Positions 43,384 through 51,371 of a stretch of DNA of 64,000 nt are shown here, in pieces. The stretch is from Kribbella aluminosa (lineage in GTDB: Bacteria; Actinomycetota; Actinomycetes; Propionibacteriales; Kribbellaceae). Positions within the stretch are counted from its first letter, which is position 1; every line of letters starts with the position of its first letter. The stretch is taken from the NCBI RefSeq assembly GCF_017876295.1, contig NZ_JAGINT010000002.1, forward strand, positions 1,178,001 to 1,242,000, written 5' to 3'. The position numbers and the translations under genes are program-made. The notes beneath the pieces are model-generated. The model did no database searches. It was not told the origin of the DNA and saw nothing but the letters and a program-made list of their open reading frames with translations.

Positions 43384-44190
43384 CTACTTGACCTCGCGAC
43401 GTGAGCTTGCCCACAGTCCGACGATGGTCGGCAGGACGATCCAGACCCCCACCGCGGTGAGCGTCTCCGCGGCCATTCCGTGCAGATCCCGCTCCGCGAT
43501 CCGGCCGAGCGCGCCGAACACGTCGAGCCACTTCGCGTTGTCCTTGAACAGCGCCGGCCCGGCCAGCGACCAGGCGGTCGGCGCGATGAAGTACATCAGG
43601 ATCGCGACCGCGGTCTGCGGGACCACCGCACCGAACGCGGCACCCATCACGACGTTCAGCGCGACCGTCAGGTACGCGCCGGCGAGCTGCCCGCCGAGCC
43701 CGGCGTACGACGCGGTGTGATCGGTGGCCGCACCCGCCACCGCCGTGGTCGCGAGGGTCAGTACGACGACCCCGGTCAGCACGACCGCGCTCAGCACGAT
43801 CGCCGACACGAACTTGGCCAGCTGCACGCGCACCCGGCGCGGCGACAGCGTGAACGTGGTCAGCGCGGTCCGCTGGGTCCACTCCGACGTCATCGTCATC
43901 ACACCGATGACCGGCAGCAGCAGCATCACGCCGGTGATCGCGGCGCTCAGGAAGAAGTCGAATCCCGCCGGCCCGGTCCGCAGGTGGGTCAGCTGCCAGG
44001 CGAGGGCGGCGAGCGCGATCAGCAGGATCGCGGCGATCAGCACCCGGCCGCTGCGGGTGTTGACGGACTTGCGGAGCTCGATCGTGACGAGCTTCAGGAA
44101 GGACTGGCCGCGGGCGGGCGGCAGGCTGGTCGCCACCTCGCTGCGGTGCTTGGCGTTCGTCGCCGGCGCGACATCGGTCACGGTGCTCAT
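43384..44190 (-). CDS. ABC-2 type transporter permease
   Basis: The 268-residue protein has about six hydrophobic segments (VLIAAILLIALAALAWQL, AITGVMLLLPVIGVMTM, VLSAVVLTGVVVLTLATT). The region MTSEWTQRTALTTFTLSP is typical of ABC-2 permeases of unknown substrate. It follows the ATPase after 27 bases with a GGGAGA site. The pair probably exports a lipid, peptide or drug and is transcribed away from a two-component system that may control it. Confidence 0.85.
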   Translation of the reverse strand: MSTVTDVAPATNAKHRSEVATSLPPARGQSFLKLVTIELRKSVNTRSGRVLIAAILLIALAALAWQLTHLRTGPAGFDFFLSAAITGVMLLLPVIGVMTMTSEWTQRTALTTFTLSPRRVRVQLAKFVSAIVLSAVVLTGVVVLTLATTAVAGAATDHTASYAGLGGQLAGAYLTVALNVVMGAAFGAVVPQTAVAILMYFIAPTAWSLAGPALFKDNAKWLDVFGALGRIAERDLHGMAAETLTAVGVWIVLPTIVGLWASSRREVK

Positions 44191-44217
44191 GGAAGGTCTC
44201 CCGGAAGAAGTCGGTGA

Positions 44218-45102
44218 TCAGGCGGCGGCGGGTGCGGCGGTGAGCTGGAAGAACAGGTCCTCCAGGCCGGCGCCGTCGCTCTGGCGGAGTTCGAGAAGGA
44301 TCTGACCGGCAGCGGCGGCGGCGCGCCCGACCTGCTCGGCGGTGGCGTCGACGCGCAGCGCGCCGTCCGGCGTCCGGTCGACCTGCAGGCCGGCGGCGGT
44401 CAGCGCCGTACGGAGTCCGGCCGGGTCGAGACCGCGGACCAGCGTGCCGGAGCCGGCCAGCAACTCGTCCAGCGAGCCGTTGGCGACGATCCGGCCGCCG
44501 CCGATCACGACCAGCCGGTCGACGGTCGCCTGGACCTCACCGAGCAGGTGGCTGGACAGGATCACGGTGCCGCCGCGGGCGGCGAAGTCCTGCAGCAGCC
44601 CGCGCATCCAGCGGATGCCCTCCGGGTCCATGCCGTTCGCGGGCTCGTCGAGGATCAGTACGGCGGGGTCGCCGAGCAGCGCGGCCGCGATGCCGAGCCG
44701 CTGCCGCATACCGAGCGAGTACTGACCGACGCGGCGCTTCGCGGCGTGGCTGAGTCCGACCGCCTCGAGCATCTCGTCGGCGCGGGTCTTCGGCACCCCG
44801 AGCAGGCTCGCGTTCAGCAGCAGCGTCTCGCGGCCGGTGCGGCCCGGGTGCTGCGCGGCGGCGTCGAGCATGACCCCGACGACCCGCCCCGGGTTCGGCA
44901 GCTCGACGTACCGCTTGCCGCTGATGGTCGCGGTGCCCGAGGTCGGCGGCGTCAGGCCGGTCAGCATCCGCAGCGTGGTGGACTTGCCGGCCCCGTTCGG
45001 CCCGAGGAAGCCGGTGATGCTGCCCGGCTGGACGGTGAACGAGACGTCCTGGACAGCCGTGGTGCTGCCGTAGCGCTTGGTCAGGTTCTCGACGGTGATC
45101 AT
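44218..45102 (-). CDS. ABC transporter ATP-binding protein
   Basis: The 294-residue ATPase has Walker A GFLGPNGAGKSTTLRML, the Q-loop region, signature YSLGMRQRLGIA, Walker B VLILDEPANGMDPEG and the H-loop ILSSHLLGEV. It matches the DrrA/CcmA-like exporters that pair with ABC-2 permeases, and the C-terminal extension is typical. It is the first gene of a two-gene operon and faces the histidine kinase gene across 142 bases. Confidence 0.9.
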   Translation of the reverse strand: MITVENLTKRYGSTTAVQDVSFTVQPGSITGFLGPNGAGKSTTLRMLTGLTPPTSGTATISGKRYVELPNPGRVVGVMLDAAAQHPGRTGRETLLLNASLLGVPKTRADEMLEAVGLSHAAKRRVGQYSLGMRQRLGIAAALLGDPAVLILDEPANGMDPEGIRWMRGLLQDFAARGGTVILSSHLLGEVQATVDRLVVIGGGRIVANGSLDELLAGSGTLVRGLDPAGLRTALTAAGLQVDRTPDGALRVDATAEQVGRAAAAAGQILLELRQSDGAGLEDLFFQLTAAPAAA

Positions 45103-45232
45103 GGCAACGAGTCAACCGTCGGCGACCCCCTCCGCACATCGGACGACCGGCTGCTCCGACCCCCTACGAAAGTCGTCCGTCCGGGTCCGGAACCTACCCG
45201 GAAGGGGGAGGTGATCGCGTCGCCGGTCGAAC

Positions 45233-45244
45233 TACAGTGACGGA
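45233..45244 (+). promoter_or_regulatory. -10 element of a leaderless promoter
   Basis: TACAGT (45233-45238) lies six bases before ATG 45245. Confidence 0.6.
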
Positions 45245-46435
45245 ATGCGACGGTTGCGCCGGTGGTACGCCTGGTGGTTCAGGCATGCCCCGCGCCTGCG
45301 CGACATCCTGTACGTCGGCTTCAGCCTGCTGACCATCGTCCTGCAGGCCGCGTCCGGCTCCGGCGGCTGGAGCCCCAAGGACTGGTACGTGCTGGGTGCC
45401 GGCATCGTCGCCTCGGTCGCGCTGTTCTGGCGCCGGCGCTTCCCGGTGACCGTCACCGCGATCGCCGTCCTCGCGATGCTCACCGGGGGAATCTTCGTCC
45501 CGATGGGCCTTGCGCTGCTGACGTTGTCGATCCGCCGCCGCGACTACGCACTGGCCGTCCTCGGCGTCGCGGCGTACGCCGCCTACGTCCTGAACAGCTG
45601 GGGTGGCAAGGGATCGATCTGGGTGCAGGTCTTCACCGCGCCGTTCCTGGTCGGCACCTGGATCGCGATCGGTGCGTACGTCGGCGCCCGCCGCGACCTG
45701 ATGGCGTCCTGGCGGGACCGGGCCGAGCGGGCAGAGGCCGAGCGTGAGCTGCGCAGCGAGCAGGCCAGGCTCGGCGAGCGGGCCCGGATCGCGCAGGAGA
45801 TGCACGACGTGCTCGCGCACAAGGTCTCGCTGATCGCGCTGCACGCCGGCGGCCTGGAGGTGAACCCGACGGTCGGCGCCGACAAGGTCGAAGGGTCTGC
45901 CCGGCTGATCCGCGAGACCGCACGACAGGCGATGGAGGACCTCCGCGAGGTCCTCGGCGTACTGCGGACCGACGTCAGCGTGGCGGGTGCCGACCTTGCC
46001 CCGGTCCCGAAGGCATCCGACCTGGAACGGCTGATCACGGCGTCCCGGGACGCCGGGGTGACGGTCGGGTATGACGGTGCGCTGCCGGACGACGTACCGG
46101 TGGCGGTCGGCCGGACGGTCTACCGGGTCGTCCAGGAGTCGCTGACCAACGTGCACAAGCATGCCCGCGGCGCCGCGACCGACGTACAGGTGCACGGTGC
46201 TCGGGGAGCGGGCGTGACGGTCAGGGTGACGAACGTACGGCCGGTGGCCGCCGGCTCGCTGCTGCCCGGTGCCGGCGCCGGGCTGGTCGGTCTGCGCGAG
46301 CGGGTCGAGCTGGCCGCCGGACGGTTGTCCACAGGGCCGACGCCCGACGGCGGCTGGCAGGTCGAGGCGTGGATACCGTGGGACGACCATCGGCAGGACA
46401 GCGAGCCGGTGCTCGTGGACGAAGGAGAACGATGA
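45245..46435 (+). CDS. NarL-type sensor histidine kinase (HisKA_3)
   Basis: The 396-residue kinase has about four to five N-terminal helices, a coiled linker (RAEAERELRSEQARLGERARI), the phosphoacceptor box EMHDVLAHKVSLIALHAGG and an HATPase domain ending in GAGLVGLRERVELAAGRL. It should phosphorylate the response regulator whose ATG overlaps its stop. The short extracellular loops suggest membrane-stress sensing, and the divergent ABC exporter is a plausible target. Confidence 0.9.
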   Translation: MRRLRRWYAWWFRHAPRLRDILYVGFSLLTIVLQAASGSGGWSPKDWYVLGAGIVASVALFWRRRFPVTVTAIAVLAMLTGGIFVPMGLALLTLSIRRRDYALAVLGVAAYAAYVLNSWGGKGSIWVQVFTAPFLVGTWIAIGAYVGARRDLMASWRDRAERAEAERELRSEQARLGERARIAQEMHDVLAHKVSLIALHAGGLEVNPTVGADKVEGSARLIRETARQAMEDLREVLGVLRTDVSVAGADLAPVPKASDLERLITASRDAGVTVGYDGALPDDVPVAVGRTVYRVVQESLTNVHKHARGAATDVQVHGARGAGVTVRVTNVRPVAAGSLLPGAGAGLVGLRERVELAAGRLSTGPTPDGGWQVEAWIPWDDHRQDSEPVLVDEGER

Positions 46436-47088
46436 CGCGGCTGCTGATCGTGGACGACGAGGCGCTGGTGCGGGCCGGGCTGAAGATGATCCTCGAGTCC
46501 GACGAGGACCTCGAGGTGGTCGCCGAGGCCGAGGACGGCGCGGACGCCGCCGCGATGGTCAAGGAGCACCGGCCCGACGTCGTACTGATGGACATCCGGA
46601 TGCCGCGGCTGGACGGGCTGGCCGCGACCCGGGAGGTGCAGGCGCTGCCGGATCCGCCGAAGATCGTCGTACTGACGACCTTCGACCTGGACGACTACGT
46701 GTTCCGGGCGTTGCAGGCCGGGGCGAGCGGGTTCCTGCTGAAGGACACCCCGCCCCGCGAGCTGGTGCAGGCGATCAAGGTGGTGGCGGCCGGGGACGCG
46801 ATGCTCTCGCCGGCGGTGACCCGGCGCCTGATCGGGCACTTCGCCGGGGACTCGCGCCCCGATCGGCGACGGTCGGCGCAGGAACGGATCAGCAGGCTCA
46901 CCGAGCGCGAGCGGGAGGTCCTGGTCGAGGTCGGCCACGGCCTGCAGAACGCCGACATCGGCCGGAAACTGTTCATGAGCGAGGCCACCGTGAAGGCGCA
47001 CGTCTCCCGGGCCTTGGTGAAGCTGGACGCGACCAACCGCGTCCAGGTGGCGATCCTGGCCTACGAGGCCGGACTCCTGGACGACTGA
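46432..47088 (+). CDS. NarL/LuxR response regulator
   Basis: The 218-residue protein has a receiver with acidic pocket VDDEALV, phosphoacceptor VVLMDIRMPRLDG, TTFDLDDYV and the switch lysine LLKDTPPREL. A LuxR helix-turn-helix follows (RLTEREREVLVEVGHGLQN, FMSEATVKAHVSRALVKL). GAAGGAG precedes the ATG, which overlaps the kinase stop. It is the partner of that kinase. Confidence 0.92.
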   Translation: MTRLLIVDDEALVRAGLKMILESDEDLEVVAEAEDGADAAAMVKEHRPDVVLMDIRMPRLDGLAATREVQALPDPPKIVVLTTFDLDDYVFRALQAGASGFLLKDTPPRELVQAIKVVAAGDAMLSPAVTRRLIGHFAGDSRPDRRRSAQERISRLTEREREVLVEVGHGLQNADIGRKLFMSEATVKAHVSRALVKLDATNRVQVAILAYEAGLLDD

Positions 47089-47092
47089 CCGA

Positions 47093-47335
47093 CTAGGCCG
47101 ACTGGTTCCGCCAGGACAGGACGGTGGCGAGGCACACGAGGGCCACGAGGGTCCAGAAGGCCGGGTAGAACCAGCTCGGGGCGTGATGCCAGATGAAGAG
47201 CTCGTCACCGGAGCTGAGGAAGACATGGAGCTGGGACTTTCCGGTGGCGTGTGCCCGCTCCACGAGTGCCCGTGTGTAGGCGTAGGTGGTGGCGCCGACC
47301 GCGAGGATCCAGAGCACCACGGCCAGTCGTCTCAC
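47093..47335 (-). CDS. Small two-helix membrane protein (80 aa)
   Basis: Two hydrophobic segments (LAVVLWILAVGATTYAYTRA and YPAFWTLVALVCLATVLSW) flank a loop with KSQLHVFLSSGDELFIWHH. GTG 47335 is chosen because GGAGG lies five bases upstream; a longer start at 47386 adds no hydrophobic or conserved part. It ends four bases after the convergent response regulator. The family is unknown. Confidence 0.65.
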   Translation of the reverse strand: MRRLAVVLWILAVGATTYAYTRALVERAHATGKSQLHVFLSSGDELFIWHHAPSWFYPAFWTLVALVCLATVLSWRNQSA

Positions 47336-47519
47336 ACACGCCTCCGCTTTCGAAGAGCGGTCAGCGTAGGAGGCAGGGGTGAACAACAGGAAACCGACCC
47401 GGGCCGTCGGAGGGGTGGGGGCGACGGCCCGGATCGGTTTCGGATGTCAGCGTGCCCGGGGGAGAGAACGCTGACGACCGGCGGCGCCCATTGGGGGGAA
47501 GGCACCCGCCGGTCAGGAC

Positions 47520-48383
47520 TCAGATCCGCCCGAAGGCGACGCTACTGGTCCAGATCTGCGCCTTCGCGACCGGACGGCCCGGCCTCGAGGAGTGCCACAG
47601 CATGTTCCCGCCGGCGTAGATGCCGACGTGGTACACACCGCCGCCGCCGTTGCTGAAGAACACCAGATCGCCCGGCTTCGCAGCGCTACGGCTGATGTGC
47701 TTGGTCGCGGCGTACTGCTCACGCGCCGTGCGGGGCAGCTTGTGCCCGGCGTACTTGTAGACGTAGCCGGTGTAACCGGAGCAGTCGAAGCCGCTGGTGC
47801 TGGTGCCACCGTAGCGGTACGGCGTGCCCTTGAGCTTGGCTGCTTCCTTGAGCACCTTGGCCCGGAACGTGCCGACGCCGGCCGAGGCAGAGCTCGCACC
47901 ATGGTTGCCGTACAGCACCTTGTGCTTCGCGGCCCAGGTCAGCCGGCCCCAGGTCTTCTTGTCCGTGTAGCCGGTGGCCTTGAGGCCCCAGGACGTCTGG
48001 AACTTCTTCAGCACCCGGACGGTGCTGGTGCCGAAGTAGCCGTCCGGACCCAGGTGCAGGGCCTTCTGGACGTACTTCACGGTCGGGCCGGAGTCACCCA
48101 GCCGGAGCAGAGGCCGGCTCGGGATGCTCGTGTGACCGCGCTGCTGAGCGGCGGTCATGGTGGCCGCGGACGCGGTCGCCGGGGTGGTGCTGAGGCTCAG
48201 CGCGGCTCCACCACCGACAGCGAGGCCGACCGAGAGGACGGCGGCTGCGGCGCGAGGCGCACCGGACCTGCTGGACTTGCTGGACTTGCGGTGCCTCGCA
48301 ATGGTCCGGCCGGTGGGCCGGTCTGTACTGGATTCAGCGTTGACGGCGCGCGAAAGCGACGTCCGTCGGGCTGTGACGGGCAT
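47520..48383 (-). CDS. Secreted NlpC/P60 endopeptidase with peptidoglycan-binding domain
   Basis: A long signal peptide (twin-basic start, hydrophobic AAAAVLSVGLAVGGGAALSL) precedes a PG_binding_1 domain (LLRLGDSGPTVKYVQKALHL, FGTSTVRVLKKFQTSWG). The C-terminal NlpC/P60 domain has catalytic Cys in FDCSGYTGYVY, His in VYHVGIYAGG and a third polar residue at MLWHSS. It hydrolyses cell-wall peptide stems. Its leader carries a c-di-AMP-type riboswitch, matching the known habit of wall hydrolases in actinobacteria. Confidence 0.92.
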   Translation of the reverse strand: MPVTARRTSLSRAVNAESSTDRPTGRTIARHRKSSKSSRSGAPRAAAAVLSVGLAVGGGAALSLSTTPATASAATMTAAQQRGHTSIPSRPLLRLGDSGPTVKYVQKALHLGPDGYFGTSTVRVLKKFQTSWGLKATGYTDKKTWGRLTWAAKHKVLYGNHGASSASAGVGTFRAKVLKEAAKLKGTPYRYGGTSTSGFDCSGYTGYVYKYAGHKLPRTAREQYAATKHISRSAAKPGDLVFFSNGGGGVYHVGIYAGGNMLWHSSRPGRPVAKAQIWTSSVAFGRI

Positions 48384-48390
48384 GGTTGTC

Positions 48391-48552
48391 TCCCGACGCC
48401 TGTGAAGTTAGCTGTCGGGTTCGGGCTGGGATTCATAGCCCGGTCCGCTCCCGCGGACTTCACCCCAGAGTCTCGGCCACTCACGGTCGAGACCCAACTT
48501 CCTGGGTCCCCCACCCCTGCCATGTCGTTCGAGGGGAGCACATGGGCCCTGG
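48391..48552 (-). promoter_or_regulatory. Probable c-di-AMP (ydaO/yuaA) riboswitch
   Basis: On the minus strand the leader contains CCGAACCCGACAGCTAAC followed by AGGCGTCGG, the 3' signature of actinobacterial ydaO elements. The upstream block GGGGTGAAGTCCGCGG and a GACCCAG/TTGGGTC stem also fit. It ends just before the NlpC/P60 start, so rising c-di-AMP should switch wall-hydrolase synthesis off. Borders are approximate. Confidence 0.75.
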
Positions 48553-48845
48553 CAGGGCTCGGCGTTGACCCGTGTGCAGTTCGTGTTGTTTACCGAACCG
48601 CCGACGACTGTATAACAGAACGATCACGGCGCAAACCCTTCAATCCACAGAGTCGCTCCCGAAAGGGCCTGAATGGTCCTCTGACGGGTCAGCAAGTGTG
48701 GATGAACACCGGGTGTCCTGAGCGCGTCTGAGCGGGGCGCAGGCGTGCACTGAGGGCTTCGATGTGGCCTCGGTCACAGTTGCCGGTGGCTTTCTGTGAC
48801 GACGGGCACAGAGGGTGGTGAGGGCACCCTAAAGTTCTTGCGCGT

Positions 48846-49808
48846 TCAGCTAGTTTCCAGCAGCTCGCGGAAGCGTTCCAGGCCTACGTTGCCGCCGGAC
48901 AGCACCACTCCGACGCGCTCCGGCAGCCCGTGGATCCGTCCGGCCAGCAGTGCCGCCAGCGCGCTCGCCCCGCTCGGCTCCAGGACGATCTTCAGCCGCT
49001 CGAACGCGAACGCCATCGCGGCCACGATCTCCTCGTCGCTGACCAGCTCGAACGACTCCACCAGCTGCCGGTTCACCGCGAACGTCAGCTCGCCCGGTGT
49101 CGCGATCGCCTGCCCGTCCGCGATCGTCCGCGGTACGTCGATCCGCACCCGCTCGCCGGCCGCCAGCGACCGGGCGTGGTCGTCGCCCGCCGCAGGCTCG
49201 ACGCCGATCATCCGGATCCCCGGCGACATCAACGTCGCCGCCGTCGCGCAGCCGGCCATCAGCCCGCCGCCGCCGACCGGGACCAGCAGCGCGCCGAGAT
49301 GCCCGACGTCCTCGATCAGCTCCAGCGCGACCGTGCCCTGCCCCGCCATCACGTCGTAGTGGTCGTACGGCGGGATCAGCGTCCGCCCGCGCTCCGCCGC
49401 CAGCTCCTGCGCGAGCGCGGTCCGGTCCTGGGTGTACCGGTCGTAGGTCACCACCTCGGCGCCGTACCCCCGGGTCGCCGCCAGCTTCGTCGGCGGAGCG
49501 TCCTCGGGCATCAGGATCACCGCCGACGTCCCGGCCAGGCGGGCCGCCAGTGCGACGGCCTGTGCGTGATTCCCCGACGAGTACGCCGCGACGCCGGCCG
49601 CGAGCTGCTCCGGGCCGAGCCGGCTGATCGCGTTGTACGCGCCGCGGAACTTGAAGGCGCCGATCCGCTGGAAGTTCTCCGCCTTCAGGAACACCCGCGC
49701 CCCGACCCGTTCGTCGAGCGTCCGCGAGGTGAGCACCGGCGTACGGTGCGCAACCCCGGCGAGCCGGTCGGCGGCGGCCTGGACATCTGTGAGACTCAGC
49801 CCATTCAT
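48846..49808 (-). CDS. Threonine/serine dehydratase, PLP fold type II
   Basis: The 320-residue enzyme has the PLP-lysine motif FQRIGAFKFRGAYNAISRL, SSGNHAQAVALAARLAG, EDAPPTKL, the glycine loop PVGGGGLMAG and the C-terminal VLSGGNVGL. There is no ACT regulatory domain, so it is the short, catabolic or racemase-like kind that deaminates threonine or serine. Threo-hydroxyaspartate dehydratase or serine racemase cannot be excluded. ATG 49808 follows TAGTTT at six bases. Confidence 0.87.
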   Translation of the reverse strand: MNGLSLTDVQAAADRLAGVAHRTPVLTSRTLDERVGARVFLKAENFQRIGAFKFRGAYNAISRLGPEQLAAGVAAYSSGNHAQAVALAARLAGTSAVILMPEDAPPTKLAATRGYGAEVVTYDRYTQDRTALAQELAAERGRTLIPPYDHYDVMAGQGTVALELIEDVGHLGALLVPVGGGGLMAGCATAATLMSPGIRMIGVEPAAGDDHARSLAAGERVRIDVPRTIADGQAIATPGELTFAVNRQLVESFELVSDEEIVAAMAFAFERLKIVLEPSGASALAALLAGRIHGLPERVGVVLSGGNVGLERFRELLETS

Positions 49809-49831
49809 GAAAGAAAACTAGGGCATGTCAA
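49809..49831 (-). promoter_or_regulatory. Promoter region of the dehydratase gene
   Basis: On the minus strand TAGTTT (49815-49820) lies six bases before ATG 49808. A TTGACA word occurs at 49826-49831 but is too close to serve as its -35 box. Confidence 0.45.
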
Positions 49832-49904
49832 GACGCATCGGCCCGCTCCGTACTGATGGATGAAGGCGCCCGATCGGCGGGGGCCGGGTTCCGAAGGAGA
49901 CACC

Positions 49905-50267
49905 GTGAAGTACCTACTGGTCCTGAACATCAACACCGAGGTGCTCGAGGCGCTGCCCGAGGCGGAGCAGCAGGCCATCGGCGCCGGGCACCAGAAGTTC
50001 ATCGACACCATCAAGTCGTCGGGCGAGTTCCACAGCACGGTCGCGCTGACGCAGCCGTCCGAGTCCGCGGTGGTGAAGGTGCGCAACGGCGTGCCGGCAG
50101 TCACCGACGGGCCGTTCGTGGAGTCGAAGGAGTTTCTCGGCGGCTTCTACCTGATCGACGTGGCGTCCCGGGAGCGGGCGGTCGAGCTGGCCGCGATGAT
50201 CCCGGACGCGGGTATCGAGGGCCTGGGCGTGGAGATCCGCGGCGTGATGTTCGCGGACGGGCTCTGA
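49905..50267 (+). CDS. YCII/DGPF-domain protein
   Basis: The 120-residue protein has the DGPF motif (AVTDGPFVESKEFLGGFYL) and the opening KYLLVLNINTEV of the YCII-related family. These small dimeric proteins are often encoded with ECF sigma factors; none is next to it here. An AAGGAGA site precedes GTG 49905. Biochemical function is unknown. Confidence 0.86.
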   Translation: MKYLLVLNINTEVLEALPEAEQQAIGAGHQKFIDTIKSSGEFHSTVALTQPSESAVVKVRNGVPAVTDGPFVESKEFLGGFYLIDVASRERAVELAAMIPDAGIEGLGVEIRGVMFADGL

Positions 50268-50284
50268 CCCCGGCGAACAAGAAT

Positions 50285-50316
50285 GGGGGTTTCTCCGGTC
50301 ACCCGGAGAAACCCCC
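50285..50316. terminator. Strong bidirectional terminator
   Basis: GGGGGTTTCTCCGG (50285-50298) pairs perfectly over 14 bp with CCGGAGAAACCCCC (50303-50316), loop TCAC, followed by TTGTTTTCTT. Confidence 0.92.
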
Positions 50317-50332
50317 TTGTTTTCTTGAGGTA

Positions 50333-50518
50333 TCAGTCAGTCTGGTCGTCGACGTTCGCCTCCGCGGCGTTCCGCTTGATCGAGTCGATCCCGTTGATCG
50401 CGGAGGCCTTGGTCTTGTAGCTCTCGCTGCTGGTCGCGATGATCTCGCCGTTCCCAGCCTTCAAGCGGAACCGGAACTCCCCGGACTTGTCCTTGTACAG
50501 CTCGAACTTCCCCGCCAT
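50333..50518 (-). CDS. YegP/DUF1508 family protein (61 aa)
   Basis: The single DUF1508 repeat has KFELYKDKSGEFRFRLKAGNG, EIIATSSESYKTKASAINGI and DSIKRNA. Most relatives carry two such repeats; this is the one-repeat form. ATG 50518 has GGAGG seven bases upstream. Function is unknown. Confidence 0.87.
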   Translation of the reverse strand: MAGKFELYKDKSGEFRFRLKAGNGEIIATSSESYKTKASAINGIDSIKRNAAEANVDDQTD

Positions 50519-50613
50519 CGGTGTACCTCCATAGAGAGTGGTATCGCTCCGCTTCGGAGCGTAGTCCTCTCGGGGCGGATCGTGTCGCTGAGACACCCGT
50601 TCTCAGGGACCGC

Positions 50614-51276
50614 TCAATCCCGGACGCCGCGGATCCCGGCGACCACCAGGTCGACGCCGACTGCGTAGTACCGGTCCTGGGACGAGGGGCAGACCAGCGC
50701 GCCGGCGGCCGAGGTGACCAGCGGGTACTGCGTCGGCGACAGCGCGCCGAGTGCCGCGCGCTTGCGGCGCAGGGACGCCTCGCGGGCCTCCGGATCGCTC
50801 ACCTCGCGGGCGATCGGGTCCGTGGTGACGAGCGCGATCAGCGAGCAGATCGACTGCCGGCCGATCTCCGCCGCGTCGTCGACCGGGAAGCCGCCCTCGA
50901 CCAGCAGGCCGAGCGCCCGCTCGGCCAGCGCGAGACCGGGCTCGGCGACCAGGATCCGGGCCAGTGTGAGGTCCGCCAGTCGCGGGTGCGCGCGGAGCGC
51001 GTCGACGAATGCGGTCAGCAGCGCGTGCAACTGCTCGTCCCACGGCTCGTCGGTCGGCTCCGGCAGTACGACGTCCGCGAGCAGGCGATCGCCGAGCGCC
51101 GACAGCAGATCGTCCTTGTCCTTGAAGTGCCGGTACAGCGCCATCGGCGTGACGTCGTGCCGTGCGGCGAGCTTCCGGAACGAGACAGCGGCCGGCCCCT
51201 CGTCGTCGGCGATGGCCAGCGCGGTCTCGACGACCCGCACCGGATCGAGCCGGCGGGCGGTCTCCTTGGTGATCAC
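50614..51276 (-). CDS. TetR-family repressor (TetR_C_1-like)
   Basis: The helix-turn-helix FRKLAARHDVTPMALYRHF lies near residues 32-50 and is followed by FKDKDDLLSALGDRLL. The long C-terminal ligand domain resembles the tetracycline-repressor subgroup. It is divergent from a DHA2 drug exporter, and three palindromes fill the space between, so it almost certainly represses both genes until a drug-like ligand binds. Confidence 0.9.
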   Translation of the reverse strand: MITKETARRLDPVRVVETALAIADDEGPAAVSFRKLAARHDVTPMALYRHFKDKDDLLSALGDRLLADVVLPEPTDEPWDEQLHALLTAFVDALRAHPRLADLTLARILVAEPGLALAERALGLLVEGGFPVDDAAEIGRQSICSLIALVTTDPIAREVSDPEAREASLRRKRAALGALSPTQYPLVTSAAGALVCPSSQDRYYAVGVDLVVAGIRGVRD

Positions 51277-51284
51277 GTTGACAA

Positions 51285-51341
51285 GTCTACACCGTAGACC
51301 TAGTGTCTACTCCGTAAGCTTACGCCGTATACATACGGCGT
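51285..51341. promoter_or_regulatory. Triple palindromic operator of the TetR/MFS pair
   Basis: Three dyads lie side by side: GTCTAC-ACC-GTAGAC (51285-51299), CGTAAGCTTACG (51313-51324) and ACGCCGTAT-AC-ATACGGCGT (51322-51341). The last overlaps TATACA, a good -10 for the exporter. Confidence 0.7.
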
Positions 51342-51371
51342 ATACACCACTCTGAGTAATGAGGTACGGCG

